Shown here one piece after another: positions 1-7,154 of a stretch of 19,874 nt of DNA. Under the pieces are notes generated by a model. It did not search any database. It saw only the letters and a list, made by a program, of their open reading frames with translations, and was not told the origin of the DNA. Source of the DNA: DATLXH01 sp035576005 (GTDB taxonomy: Bacteria > Acidobacteriota > Thermoanaerobaculia > Gp7-AA8); NCBI GenBank assembly GCA_035576005.1, contig DATLXH010000067.1:1-19874 (forward strand), in the 5' to 3' direction. A program made the position numbers and the translations under genes. Position 1 is the first letter of the stretch, and each line of letters begins with the position of its first letter.

Positions 1-15
1 GAGCGGAGCGAAGCA

Positions 16-129
16 GGGAGAGGGGCGTGAAAGTCTCGCCAGTCCGTCGAAAAGAGCGAGGTCTTCGTATCTCTCGCGGCCCCTCTCCCGGTCGCTTACG
101 CGACCACCCTCTCCCCGCCGGGGAGAGGG
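16..129. repeat. Palindromic intergenic repeat cluster
   Basis: The first 314 bases contain no supported gene. Three inverted structures are visible. GGGAGAGGGG at 16-25 is the exact complement of 80-89. GGTCGC at 90-95 pairs with GCGACC at 100-105 across a 4-base loop. A perfect 10-bp stem, CCCTCTCCCC at 107-116 with GGGGAGAGGG at 120-129, has a 3-base loop. Similar CCCTCTCCC/GGGAGAGGG hairpins recur at 15284-15303, so this looks like a dispersed palindromic repeat of the REP type. None has a T-tract, so I do not call them terminators. Two weaker dyads follow at 178-195 and 208-220. No convincing promoter for waaA was found in 130-314. Confidence 0.6.
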
Positions 130-314
130 ATTCGCCCCTTCTGGGCGCGAAGTTCCGCCGCGTGTCATCACTTCTTCAACAGCGTTCCCGCTGTTAACCC
201 GCTCGGATGACACCGGGTGTCTTCATTAAGACTTCGCACTCCGACTTACAGTCGTCAGCCGCGAGGACTTCCGCGCTTGACGACTCGAACGTCCCGCCCT
301 CATAGTTCAGCCCA

Positions 315-1568
315 ATGTTCCTCCTCTACGAGGTGCTGCTTTACCTCGTGTTCCTCGCTCTGCTTCCCTGGTTCCTGGCGACCGGCTTCCTGCGCGGGAA
401 GTACGTCGGAAGCTTTGCCGAGCGGATGGGACGTTTTCGCCATTCTTCCGGCTCGCACGACCTCTGGATTCACGCCGTGTCCGTCGGAGAGACTCTCGCG
501 GCTGCACCGCTCGTTGCGAAGCTCAAGACGAGCGTTCCCGATCTCAAGATTGTGTTCACGACCACGACTGCGACAGGCAGAGAGATCGCGCAACGGATTT
601 TCCCGGAGGCCACTCACGCCTACTTCCCGTTCGACTTCAGTCGCTCGGTATCCAGCTTTCTTGACCACCATCGGCCGCGGGTGTTCGCAACGATGGAGAC
701 TGAGATCTGGCCGAATGTGACGAGGCTCGCGACAGCGAGAGGGGTGCGAATGATGCTCGTGAACGCTCGGATTTCAGACCGTTCGCTGCCTCGCTACCGC
801 CGTTTCCGCTGGCTCCTCCGTCCGATCCTCGACCTGTATACCCTCTTCCTCGCACGAGACGCCGAGGACGCCCGTCGACTCATCGCGATTGGTGCACCCA
901 AGGAGCGGATCGAGATTGTCGGCAACCTCAAGTTCGATTTCGAGCCGGCTTCTTCGACACTTCCGATCGAGCAAAGTATCGTCGACCTGGCCCGCGGTCG
1001 CAGGATCGTGATCCTCGGATCTACTGTGGAAGGGGAGGACGAATTGCTCATCCCGATGCTTCCCGATCTGATCGCCGCCGCTGATTGTTTTGTGATCATT
1101 GCGCCGAGGAAAGTTGAACGCTTCGGCGTGGTTGCAAGTCTCCTCTCGTCGAGTCAGCTCGCGCATCTTCGTCGCACCAACCTCGGGAAGGGTGCAGGGA
1201 AGGTGGATATTGTCCTGCTCGACTCGATCGGCGAGCTGGCTGCTCTTTACCGACACGCGTCTGTGGCGTTCGTCGGCGGGAGCCTGGTTCCGAGCGGAGG
1301 GCACAATCCGATCGAGCCAGCTGCAGTCGGCACTCCGGTCGCTTTCGGCCCGTACATGTCGAACTTCCGTGAGATTGCGGCCACATTCACTTCAGAGAAT
1401 GCAGCCAGGCAGCTGGCCTCGCCGGAGGAACTGAAGGAGTTCCTTATCCAGATGCTCAATGACGACGAGATGCGACAGGGCTACAGGAGTCGCGCTGCGG
1501 TCACGGTTGCACGAAATCGGGGAGCAGCAGCTCGCACGGCAGCGCGGATTGTGGAGCTTCTGCAATGA
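315..1568 (+). CDS. waaA: 3-deoxy-D-manno-octulosonic acid (Kdo) transferase, GT30
   Basis: Transfers Kdo from CMP-Kdo to lipid IVA at the cytoplasmic face of the inner membrane. The 417-residue protein has the usual family length. An N-terminal hydrophobic anchor spans about residues 3-23. Next comes GSFAERMGRF (33-41), whose Glu36 is at the position of the catalytic base in GT30 enzymes, then HAVSVGE (53-59) and METEIWPN (127-134). The CMP-Kdo-binding stretch GGHNPIEPAA lies at 328-337. An in-frame TAG at 303-305 makes 315 the first usable ATG; no good Shine-Dalgarno is visible before it. The stop overlaps the lpxK start by four bases (ATGA), so it is the first gene of a coupled three-gene operon. 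Whether it adds one or more Kdo units cannot be read from the sequence. Identification is firm. Confidence 0.96.
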   Translation: MFLLYEVLLYLVFLALLPWFLATGFLRGKYVGSFAERMGRFRHSSGSHDLWIHAVSVGETLAAAPLVAKLKTSVPDLKIVFTTTTATGREIAQRIFPEATHAYFPFDFSRSVSSFLDHHRPRVFATMETEIWPNVTRLATARGVRMMLVNARISDRSLPRYRRFRWLLRPILDLYTLFLARDAEDARRLIAIGAPKERIEIVGNLKFDFEPASSTLPIEQSIVDLARGRRIVILGSTVEGEDELLIPMLPDLIAAADCFVIIAPRKVERFGVVASLLSSSQLAHLRRTNLGKGAGKVDIVLLDSIGELAALYRHASVAFVGGSLVPSGGHNPIEPAAVGTPVAFGPYMSNFREIAATFTSENAARQLASPEELKEFLIQMLNDDEMRQGYRSRAAVTVARNRGAAARTAARIVELLQ

Positions 1569-2536
1569 TCGCCTCGCGTCCCTTCGAGCTCGCTTACCAG
1601 ATGCTCAATCGTTGTCGAAGAGAGCTCTATCGCCGCGGAACGCTCCACTCGCTAAGACTCCCCCGGCCTGTGATCTCGATTGGGAATCTCGCAGTGGGAG
1701 GCAGTGGGAAAACCCCGGCCGCGATCACGATCGCAAGAGAGTTGATCCGGCGCGGGTACAACGTCGTAATCCTCACGCGCGGATATCGCGGAACGATCGG
1801 CCGTGGTTGGGCCATCGTGTCAGAGCACGACCCGGAACGGTTCGGAGATGAGCCCGTACTCATGGCGCAGTCACTTCCGGGAACGGATGTGGTCGTGGGC
1901 GCCGATCGGCACCGTGCCGGAAGTGCTTATCTCGAAACCCGCGACTGTGACCTCTTCATTCTCGATGATGGGTTTCAGCACCTGCGGCTGCAACGCGACG
2001 TTGATGTGGTTCTGCTGGACAGATCTGCCAGATGGAGCCGCGAGGGGGACTCAGCGTTGCTCGACGCCGACCTGGTCCTCTTACGCACGGACTCTGCGAG
2101 GAGTGCCGACAGCGAAGCGATTGCGGCGAAGCTCGAGCCTCGGGATTTTCACTGGCAGGGAATGGTTCATTCCCTTGATCGGCTTCGCGGAATGCGCGTC
2201 GTTGCCTTCAGTGGGCTGGCTAACAATGAGCAGTTCTTCGACAGTGTGAGAAGGCTGGGTGCAACCGTGGTCGATGCCATCCCGTTTCCCGACCACACCC
2301 GATACGGGATCGACGACCTCGAGCGAGTCGAGAGATCCGTTCAAAGCAACGAGGCTGAATGCGCGGTTACAACGCAAAAAGATTTTGTGAAGATCGGCGA
2401 TCCCGAAGTTGGATGGATCGAAGCTCAGATGACGATCGAGCCGGAGGAGGAGTTCTTCAGCAGACTCCTCGAACATCTTCCGTTGCCGGCCCGCTCGCCT
2501 GATCGAAAGGACCAGCAGACTTCACTGGCTCCGTAA
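1565..2536 (+). CDS. lpxK: Tetraacyldisaccharide 4'-kinase
   Basis: Phosphorylates the 4' position of the lipid A disaccharide, giving lipid IVA, at the inner membrane. The protein has 323 residues, normal for LpxK. The P-loop GNLAVGGSGKT lies at 40-50, just after a basic/amphipathic N-terminus that probably sits on the membrane. Other family marks are LTRGYRG (70-76), GDEP (94-97) and LDDGFQH (133-139), whose paired aspartates match the catalytic/Mg-binding pair. The ATG overlaps the waaA stop (ATGA), and GGAG at 1553-1556 lies 8 bases upstream, so translation is probably coupled. The next gene starts one base after its TAA. In the pathway LpxK acts before WaaA, although the gene order is reversed. 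Identification is firm. Confidence 0.96.
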   Translation: MIASRPFELAYQMLNRCRRELYRRGTLHSLRLPRPVISIGNLAVGGSGKTPAAITIARELIRRGYNVVILTRGYRGTIGRGWAIVSEHDPERFGDEPVLMAQSLPGTDVVVGADRHRAGSAYLETRDCDLFILDDGFQHLRLQRDVDVVLLDRSARWSREGDSALLDADLVLLRTDSARSADSEAIAAKLEPRDFHWQGMVHSLDRLRGMRVVAFSGLANNEQFFDSVRRLGATVVDAIPFPDHTRYGIDDLERVERSVQSNEAECAVTTQKDFVKIGDPEVGWIEAQMTIEPEEEFFSRLLEHLPLPARSPDRKDQQTSLAP

Positions 2537-2537
2537 C

Positions 2538-3446
2538 ATGGGAACAATGAAAAACAGGCCGAAGAAAAGCAGGTTCAAGCAGCGCGCTGAGTACCTGATG
2601 TACCGCGCGGCATCATCCGCCTTCGGAAGTGCTTCTGACGCTCGCGTGAGAAAGTGGGGCACGCTGCTTGGAAGGACCGCATCAGCAGTGCTCCTGCGTC
2701 GCACGAAGCTGGCTGTCGACAACGTCGAGCGAATCTTCCCGGAGAAAAGCCGCGATGAGTGCGCGCGAATCGTCCGAGCCTGCTGGGAACATTTCGGGCG
2801 AATGGGTGTCGAGTATCTTCGCGCTCAGGAGCTCCCGCTCGAAGAGATCGCAGGTCGTTGCGAGATCGTGAATCGTGAGCTGCTCGACAAGATGCTCGCC
2901 ATGAATCGAGGGCTCCTGATGATCACCGCCCACTTCGGAAGCTGGGAGATCGGCGGACAGCTCCTCTCGCTCATCGAAGGAGGTGTCACCACGGTGGCCC
3001 GGCCTCTCGACAACGAACTGCTCGAGCGCGACCTGACGGAGACTCGGGTACGGACGCGAATCGAGCTCGTTGACAAGAAGGGCGCGGCGCGGACTCTCGT
3101 GCGCGCGTTGGAAAAGAAACGAACCGTTGTTCTGCTGCCCGACCAGGCGGTACGACCACATGAGGGGATCCTGGTTCCATTCCTCGGCCGGCCAGCCTGG
3201 ACTACGGCAGCGCCGGCCAAACTCGCACTCAGGTTCGGAACTCCGATTCTCTTTGTCTTCTGCGTCCCCCGTGGCGAGAGTCACCTGGTGACATTCGATG
3301 AGCCGATCGTCATCGACGAGCTCTCACCGGATGAGAGGAGCGTGGAAGCGATCACGACGAGGATCAACCACACGATCTCGAAGTGGATCCTGCAGTATCC
3401 GGAGCTCTGGCTCTGGATGCATAATCGTTGGAAAGGGACGGAGTGA
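2538..3446 (+). CDS. lpxL: Lipid A late acyltransferase (LpxL/HtrB family)
   Basis: Belongs to the lysophospholipid acyltransferase superfamily and probably adds a secondary acyl chain to Kdo-lipid IVA. The 302-residue protein carries the catalytic HX4E motif as HFGSWE, with His132 and Glu137. LLPDQAV and VPFLGRPAWT downstream, and the C-terminal PELWLWMHNRWK, are standard for the LpxL/LpxM group. Acyl specificity (LpxL or LpxM type) cannot be told, so the symbol means family only. It starts one base after the lpxK stop. A second ATG at 2547 is equally possible, because neither start has a strong Shine-Dalgarno. Its place behind waaA and lpxK supports a lipid A role over phosphatidylinositol mannoside acylation, which uses related enzymes in actinobacteria. 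Confidence 0.9.
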   Translation: MGTMKNRPKKSRFKQRAEYLMYRAASSAFGSASDARVRKWGTLLGRTASAVLLRRTKLAVDNVERIFPEKSRDECARIVRACWEHFGRMGVEYLRAQELPLEEIAGRCEIVNRELLDKMLAMNRGLLMITAHFGSWEIGGQLLSLIEGGVTTVARPLDNELLERDLTETRVRTRIELVDKKGAARTLVRALEKKRTVVLLPDQAVRPHEGILVPFLGRPAWTTAAPAKLALRFGTPILFVFCVPRGESHLVTFDEPIVIDELSPDERSVEAITTRINHTISKWILQYPELWLWMHNRWKGTE

Positions 3447-3472
3447 TCCCGCGCGGAGAGGTTTCGAAATCG

Positions 3473-3493
3473 TTACGGCTCCGTACTCCGTAA
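3473..3493 (+). promoter_or_regulatory. Possible operator dyad upstream of the Spy-like gene
   Basis: TTACGG at 3473-3478 and CCGTAA at 3488-3493 form a 6-bp dyad with a 9-base spacer. CCGTA also repeats directly at 3482-3486 and 3488-3492. The dyad lies in the 120-base gap between lpxL and the Spy-like gene, where a promoter would be expected. No clear -35/-10 pair is visible. It could be a stress-regulator site or chance. Confidence 0.2.
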
Positions 3494-3566
3494 ACGTTCC
3501 ACCCCGCACGGCGTCGAATCAGCACGGCCGGCAAGATCCGGCAAGCAAAAGATACGGAGGCTAACC

Positions 3567-4019
3567 ATGTTCAAGAAGTTGATTGTTTCAGGAATCATCA
3601 TGACGGCGACTCTCGGAAGCCTGCAGGCTGGCGAAGGCAAGCGTAACCATCGCCGTCATCATGCAGCTCATCGCGTTGCGCGAAACCTCAACCTGACGGA
3701 CGCGCAGAAAGTTCAAGCTCGCGAGTTGCGTCAGCGTGAAAAAGAAGCGACACGAGGTTTGCGCGAACAGATGGCTGCCAAAATGAAGCAGGTTCGGGCG
3801 CTTCGCGATTCAGACGATCCGCGTCGTGCGCAGCTTCGTTCCGAGCTCGATTCGATGAGACAGGAGCTTCGTTCGCGCCGGGAGCCTTTTCGCCAGAACT
3901 TCCGCCGCATCCTTTCCTCCGAGCAGCTCGGAAAGTTCGATGAGATGAAAGATCGTCGCGAGCGACATCGCGATAATCGCCAGGATCAACGCCACAGTCA
4001 GCGTGACAACAAGCGCTAA
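3567..4019 (+). CDS. Spy/CpxP-like periplasmic protein with LTxxQ motifs
   Basis: Small, very basic secreted protein of 150 residues. A signal peptide is clear: KK, a hydrophobic core, then a likely cleavage after LQA at residue 21. The mature part is charged and predicted helical, with LTDAQ at 43-47 and a second motif LSSEQ at 116-120, each followed by a helix. Two such motifs define the Spy/CpxP family, whose members are periplasmic chaperones or inhibitors of envelope-stress sensors. The C-terminal 25 residues are almost all Arg, Asp, His, Gln and Asn and are probably disordered. GGAGG at 3556-3560 lies 6 bases before the ATG. Placement after lipid A genes fits an envelope-stress role, but co-transcription is not shown. 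A metal-binding role (His-rich HRRHHAAHR, 28-36) is also possible. Confidence 0.75.
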   Translation: MFKKLIVSGIIMTATLGSLQAGEGKRNHRRHHAAHRVARNLNLTDAQKVQARELRQREKEATRGLREQMAAKMKQVRALRDSDDPRRAQLRSELDSMRQELRSRREPFRQNFRRILSSEQLGKFDEMKDRRERHRDNRQDQRHSQRDNKR

Positions 4020-4038
4020 CGTCGCATGACCGGCCCCC

Positions 4039-4220
4039 AGCCCGCATTTCTCACAGACCTTCGCCGCGACACGACGGATAGCGGCCTGTCTGCTTCGTTG
4101 CACGGCAATTTCGCTCCTTGACATAGTGTCGACTATGCCTTCGTCGCAAAATCGCCGTGCGCCTCGCATCCAAGCCACTCTCCGCCGTCTCACGACAAAG
4201 GTCTGTGAGGAATGCGGGCT
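4039..4220. repeat. 182-bp foldback element, copy 1
   Basis: The ends are a long inverted repeat. AGCCCGCATTTCTCACAGAC starts at 4039 and its complement ends at 4220; the arms continue to about 30 bases with 4 differences, all transitions. The interior is symmetric about the same centre (about 4129.5). GCACGGCAATTTCGC (4100-4114) pairs with 4146-4160 with 2 mismatches, and CATAG (4122-4126) pairs with CTATG (4133-4137). No transposase is encoded. The same ends flank 11001-11184. It lies between two convergent genes (Spy-like and M20 peptidase), so its RNA could act as a bidirectional terminator, but there is no T-tract. Best read as a non-autonomous mobile or REP-like element; the parent family is not identified. 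Confidence 0.75.
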
Positions 4221-4366
4221 AGGAGTCTGCGCGACAGAACGGGATTCGTCCGATTTTGCTCATTTTTACGGGTACTTCTACCCTGCCTTCAACGCCGATC
4301 GTCGATTGTAGGGCATCGTCGCAAGCAGAAAATTTTGTGCCAGTTTCTGCCGCGCAGACTCCTAGC
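4217..4366. mobile_element. 150-bp MITE-like element
   Basis: The terminal inverted repeat is 24 bases with 2 mismatches: GGCTAGGAGTCTGCGCGACA from 4217, and the complementary stretch ending at 4366. The 100-odd bases between the arms have lower GC than the surroundings and no credible reading frame. CTAG at each outer end (4219-4222 and 4361-4364) could be a 4-bp target duplication, as made by IS5-group transposases that prefer YTAR; that link is inference. The left end overlaps the last four bases of the foldback element at 4039-4220, so the two are directly abutted. Confidence 0.65.
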
Positions 4367-4426
4367 CACCCCTATGCCGAGCCGTTGACCGCGAATGTCA
4401 GACGACGCCTCGAGTGTACGCACTCG

Positions 4427-5833
4427 CTATCTCTGAACGTAGTCAGCGAGAATGTGGCTGACCGAGGCGCTCAGATTCTTCGCCATTTGAAGGTGCAGGA
4501 ACTCGTTAGGGCCGTGGGCGTTGCTGTTAGGCCCGAGAACGCCGGTGATCACGAACTGCGCTTCCGGAAACTTCTCCCCGAGCATTCCCATGAACGGGAT
4601 CGAGCCACCTTCGCCGAAAGAGGCAGCTTCTTTCCCGAAGAACGACTGGGACGCGCGGTCGACCGAGCTCGAGAGCCACGGCGCAACCGCTGGCGCTTCC
4701 CAGCCCGCCGCACCCTTCTCCGTCTCGAACGTCACTTTTGCACCGTACGGAGGATCACTCTCGAGCAGCGTTCTGAGTTTCTCTTCCAGCCCATCTGCAG
4801 GCAGGGAAGGGGGAAGGCGGATCGAGAGCTTCAAAGAGGTCTCGGGTCGCAGGACGTTGCCGCCCTGGACCAGATCGGGCATGCCCGCCTGACCGGTGAT
4901 CGACAGAGTCGGTCGCCACGTCTTGTTGAGCAGCAGCTCATAAGGGTCGTCGGTGATCGCCTTCATCCCTTTCACGAAGGGATAATGCGAATGGACGGCG
5001 TCACCCAGGGCGTCGGCCGTGACGCGTGTTTCCTCTGCGCGATTCTCGGGGATCTCGACGTGAAGCCAGGGCGGAAGGAGCTTGCCGGTCTCCGAGTCTT
5101 CGAGGCGTTCGAGCAGATTCCGAAGGATCCTGAAGCTCGACGCAACGATGCCGCTCGCATCACCTGAGTGAACCCCCTCGGTGAGCACCTTAACGGTGAG
5201 GTTTCCAACGAGTGAGCCTCGTAACGAGGTCGTTGTCCAGAACTGGTCGTAATTGCCGCAACCGCTGTCGAGACAGATGATCAATTCCGGCTTTCCAATC
5301 CGGTCGACAAGCAACTCGACGTAATGAGGAAGGTCCACCGAGCCGCTCTCTTCACAACATTCGATGATCACCACGAGTCGCGAATGGGGCGCTTTCTGTT
5401 CTTTGAGCGCTTTCACGGCAGAGACCACGGCGAAGATCGCGTAGCCATCGTCCGCTCCACCGCGCCCATAGAGCTTTCCATCACGCAGGACCGGCTTCCA
5501 GGGTCCCAGACCCTCTTCCCAACCGACCATCGCTGGCTGCTTGTCGAGGTGACCATAGAGGAGAACGGTCCCTTCTTTGTCGCCGTCGATCTCGAGGAAC
5601 AGAAGGGGAGTGCGCCCTTCGGACTCGAGGACCTCCAGGCGGGAGTTGGGGATCTGCTGTTTTTCGACCCAGTCGCAAACCAGATCGACCGCGCGCTGCA
5701 TATGGCCGTTCTTTTCCCAGTCGGGATCGAACAGCGGAGATTGATTCGGGATCTCGATGTATTTCGTGATTGTTGGAATCGCTTCCGACTCCCAGAAGCC
5801 GTCGATGAATTTTTCTGTCTGCTTTGCGTCCAT
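4427..5833 (-). CDS. M20-family metallopeptidase (carnosinase-like dipeptidase)
   Basis: Zinc-dependent amino- or dipeptidase of 468 residues, cytoplasmic because no signal peptide is seen. The full M20 metal set is present: GHLDKQP (His95, with Asp97), GRGGADD (bridging Asp128), ECCEES (Glu161 as general base, Glu162 as ligand), CLDSG (Asp189), and NAHGPNE near the C-terminus (His440). The domain order, catalytic/lid/catalytic, and the length match the CNDP/carnosinase-like M20 subgroup rather than succinyl-diaminopimelate desuccinylase. The exact substrate is unknown. The ATG at 5833 has only a weak AGGAC upstream. A terminator at 5871-5899 separates it from the preceding minus-strand gene, so it probably has its own promoter. 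It converges with the Spy-like gene across the repeat-filled gap 4020-4426. Confidence 0.9.
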   Translation of the reverse strand: MDAKQTEKFIDGFWESEAIPTITKYIEIPNQSPLFDPDWEKNGHMQRAVDLVCDWVEKQQIPNSRLEVLESEGRTPLLFLEIDGDKEGTVLLYGHLDKQPAMVGWEEGLGPWKPVLRDGKLYGRGGADDGYAIFAVVSAVKALKEQKAPHSRLVVIIECCEESGSVDLPHYVELLVDRIGKPELIICLDSGCGNYDQFWTTTSLRGSLVGNLTVKVLTEGVHSGDASGIVASSFRILRNLLERLEDSETGKLLPPWLHVEIPENRAEETRVTADALGDAVHSHYPFVKGMKAITDDPYELLLNKTWRPTLSITGQAGMPDLVQGGNVLRPETSLKLSIRLPPSLPADGLEEKLRTLLESDPPYGAKVTFETEKGAAGWEAPAVAPWLSSSVDRASQSFFGKEAASFGEGGSIPFMGMLGEKFPEAQFVITGVLGPNSNAHGPNEFLHLQMAKNLSASVSHILADYVQR

Positions 5834-5870
5834 GGTTCGTTCGTCCTATTGAGGTCAGTGGCCGGGAGGC

Positions 5871-5899
5871 AAAAAAAGCCGCCCGGGAGCGGGCGGCTT
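5871..5899 (-). terminator. Intrinsic terminator of the Bax-inhibitor-1 family gene
   Basis: Read on the minus strand: an 8-bp GC stem (GCCGCCCG with CGGGCGGC, 5878-5885 and 5890-5897), a 4-base loop, then seven T residues (5871-5877). Flanking AA/TT extends the stem to 10 bp. It lies 23 bases past the stop of the gene at 5923-6633, in the right orientation. Confidence 0.93.
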
Positions 5900-5922
5900 G
5901 GATGATCTTCTCAGAGATCAGG

Positions 5923-6633
5923 TCAATCGCGACGACCACCGAGCAGACGAAGGAGCATCAGAAAGAGGTTGATGAAGTCCAGATAAAGAGCCAGCGCTCC
6001 GATCACCGCGAAGTTCGTGACCTGCGGGCCGGTAACGGTTGCGTAGGATTTCAGCTTCTGTGTGTCGTACGCGGTGAGACCTACGAAAACGAATACTCCG
6101 ACGATGCTGATCACGAAGGACATCGCGCTCGACTTTAGAAAGATGTTTACGATCCCGCAGAGCATGACTCCGATCAGACCCATGAAGAAGAAGGATCCCC
6201 ACGAGGTGAGATCGCGTTTGGTCACCAGACCGTAGATGCTCATCGCTCCGAACATCCCGGCAGCGACGACGAAGGCCTGAACGATTGAGCTTGCCGTGTA
6301 AACGAAGAGGATTGCGCTCAGAGTCAGACCGTTGAGCAGTGAATAAACAAAGAAGAGGGAGGCTGCAACCGCCGGAGACATCTTCTGTATGCGGAAGGAC
6401 AGATACATCACCATTCCGATTTCAGCGATCATCAAACCGAAAAAGACCACCCGGTTCTGGAGAACGAGCGCCTGCATCGCGGGGGATACAGCGACCCACA
6501 TTGCGGCGAGCGCGGTAATGAGCAGACCACCGAACATCCAGGCGTAGACGGAACGGATGAAGGTTCTTTCCCTGACACCGCTCTCTACGGTGCGTGCGTC
6601 AATCCATGAGGGCTGGGTTGGAACTTGATTCAT
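5923..6633 (-). CDS. Bax inhibitor-1/YccA-type membrane protein
   Basis: Integral inner-membrane protein of the TMBIM/BI-1 family (UPF0005; YccA, YbhL, YetJ), 236 residues with about seven hydrophobic helices. The family marks are AYDTQKLK near helix 6 and YLDFINLFL in the last helix. Their aspartates correspond to the paired Asp residues described as a pH-sensitive latch in the Bacillus YetJ calcium leak channel. Bacterial members include YccA, which interacts with the FtsH protease; which role applies here is unknown. A longer reading frame begins at 6660, but AAGGAGG lies 8 bases before the ATG at 6633, so I use that start. A -10-like TATAAA (complement of 6664-6669) lies just upstream. 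It is transcribed divergently from dnaK and ends at a strong terminator. Confidence 0.93.
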   Translation of the reverse strand: MNQVPTQPSWIDARTVESGVRERTFIRSVYAWMFGGLLITALAAMWVAVSPAMQALVLQNRVVFFGLMIAEIGMVMYLSFRIQKMSPAVAASLFFVYSLLNGLTLSAILFVYTASSIVQAFVVAAGMFGAMSIYGLVTKRDLTSWGSFFFMGLIGVMLCGIVNIFLKSSAMSFVISIVGVFVFVGLTAYDTQKLKSYATVTGPQVTNFAVIGALALYLDFINLFLMLLRLLGGRRD

Positions 6634-6641
6634 TGATGAAT

Positions 6642-6648
6642 CCTCCTT
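6642..6648 (-). promoter_or_regulatory. Shine-Dalgarno that fixes the BI-1 family gene start
   Basis: AAGGAGG on the minus strand (CCTCCTT on the plus strand), 8 bases from the ATG at 6631-6633. It lies inside the longer open frame starting at 6660, which argues against the longer start. Confidence 0.85.
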
Positions 6649-6813
6649 GGCAGTTGCCACGCGTTTATAACATTTGACCGGCCAGAATATTCAGTAGTTC
6701 TGACGCGCGGCCCCCACGCATGCTCTTCGTCGCACCCTTGGGGGCGTAGAAGGTTTCGAAAGCTGGCGAACGCCTGCGGAGCACCTCGGGGACGAAGTGC
6801 GAAGCTTTGGAGT

Positions 6814-6841
6814 GCGGCAGCCGCAGCTGCCGCTTTTGTTT
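6814..6841 (+). repeat. REP-like hairpin with T-rich tail in the divergent spacer
   Basis: GCGGCAGC (6814-6821), loop CGCA, GCTGCCGC (6826-6833), followed by TTTTGTTT. The shape is that of an intrinsic terminator on the plus strand, but no plus-strand gene lies upstream; a short RNA or upstream transcript would be needed. It also looks like a GC-rich interspersed palindrome. The rest of 6670-7045 holds no gene I can support: short frames there have no start signals and no recognisable protein. Confidence 0.5.
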
Positions 6842-7048
6842 CGTACTCGCGCGAACTTGAAAGTCGTACTCGCGGCAGAATCGCGCCCCTTTCTCGCGCG
6901 GGATTGCCGCCCCTCTCGCGTGTCACATCCCGATCACCCATCTGCCCCCTTTCATCGGCGACACATCTTCGCGAGAGCCCGTGTCGGGTGGCAGAGTGTC
7001 GGCCGCACGCCATGCGGCCCACCCCAGCGCGAGAAAGGCGGCAAGCCC

Positions 7049-7077
7049 TTCGCGAGCCCCGTCAGGAAATTTACAAT
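7049..7077 (+). promoter_or_regulatory. Candidate dnaK promoter
   Basis: TACAAT at 7072-7077 matches the -10 consensus at 5 of 6 positions. TTCGCG at 7049-7054 is a poor -35 with a 17-base spacer. Transcription would start near 7084, leaving about 70 bases of leader that includes the HAIR operator. The call rests mainly on the -10. Confidence 0.35.
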
Positions 7078-7105
7078 GGAGGACTCAGGTTTTCAGTAAC
7101 GTAAA

Positions 7106-7126
7106 CTTGATGAGTGGACACTCAAG
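7106..7126 (+). promoter_or_regulatory. HAIR operator (HspR-binding inverted repeat)
   Basis: CTTGATG at 7106-7112, seven bases, then ACTCAAG at 7120-7126. The HAIR consensus is CTTGAGT-N7-ACTCAAG: the right arm is perfect and the left arm matches 5 of 7, with the exact 7-base spacing. It sits 28 bases before the dnaK ATG, and hspR itself lies downstream of dnaK, which strongly supports the assignment. No CIRCE element is present. Confidence 0.88.
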
Positions 7127-7154
7127 TTGATCTAAGTACCTGAAGGAGAAGAAC

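Noticed and set aside
217..720. 167-residue frame at the start of the window
   Set aside because: Ser/Arg-rich out-of-frame shadow of waaA.
4126..4311. 61-residue open frame inside the repeats
   Set aside because: It spans the foldback element and the MITE-like element; the frame arises from their inverted repeats and has no ribosome binding site.
4256..5167. 303-residue plus-strand open frame
   Set aside because: It lies mostly antisense to the M20 peptidase, which has all its metal-binding motifs; the frame's protein is Arg/Glu-rich and unrecognisable, typical of a high-GC shadow.
7106..7126. CIRCE element (HrcA site) before dnaK
   Set aside because: The arms do not match TTAGCACTC/GAGTGCTAA and the spacer is 7 rather than 9; HAIR fits and hspR is adjacent.
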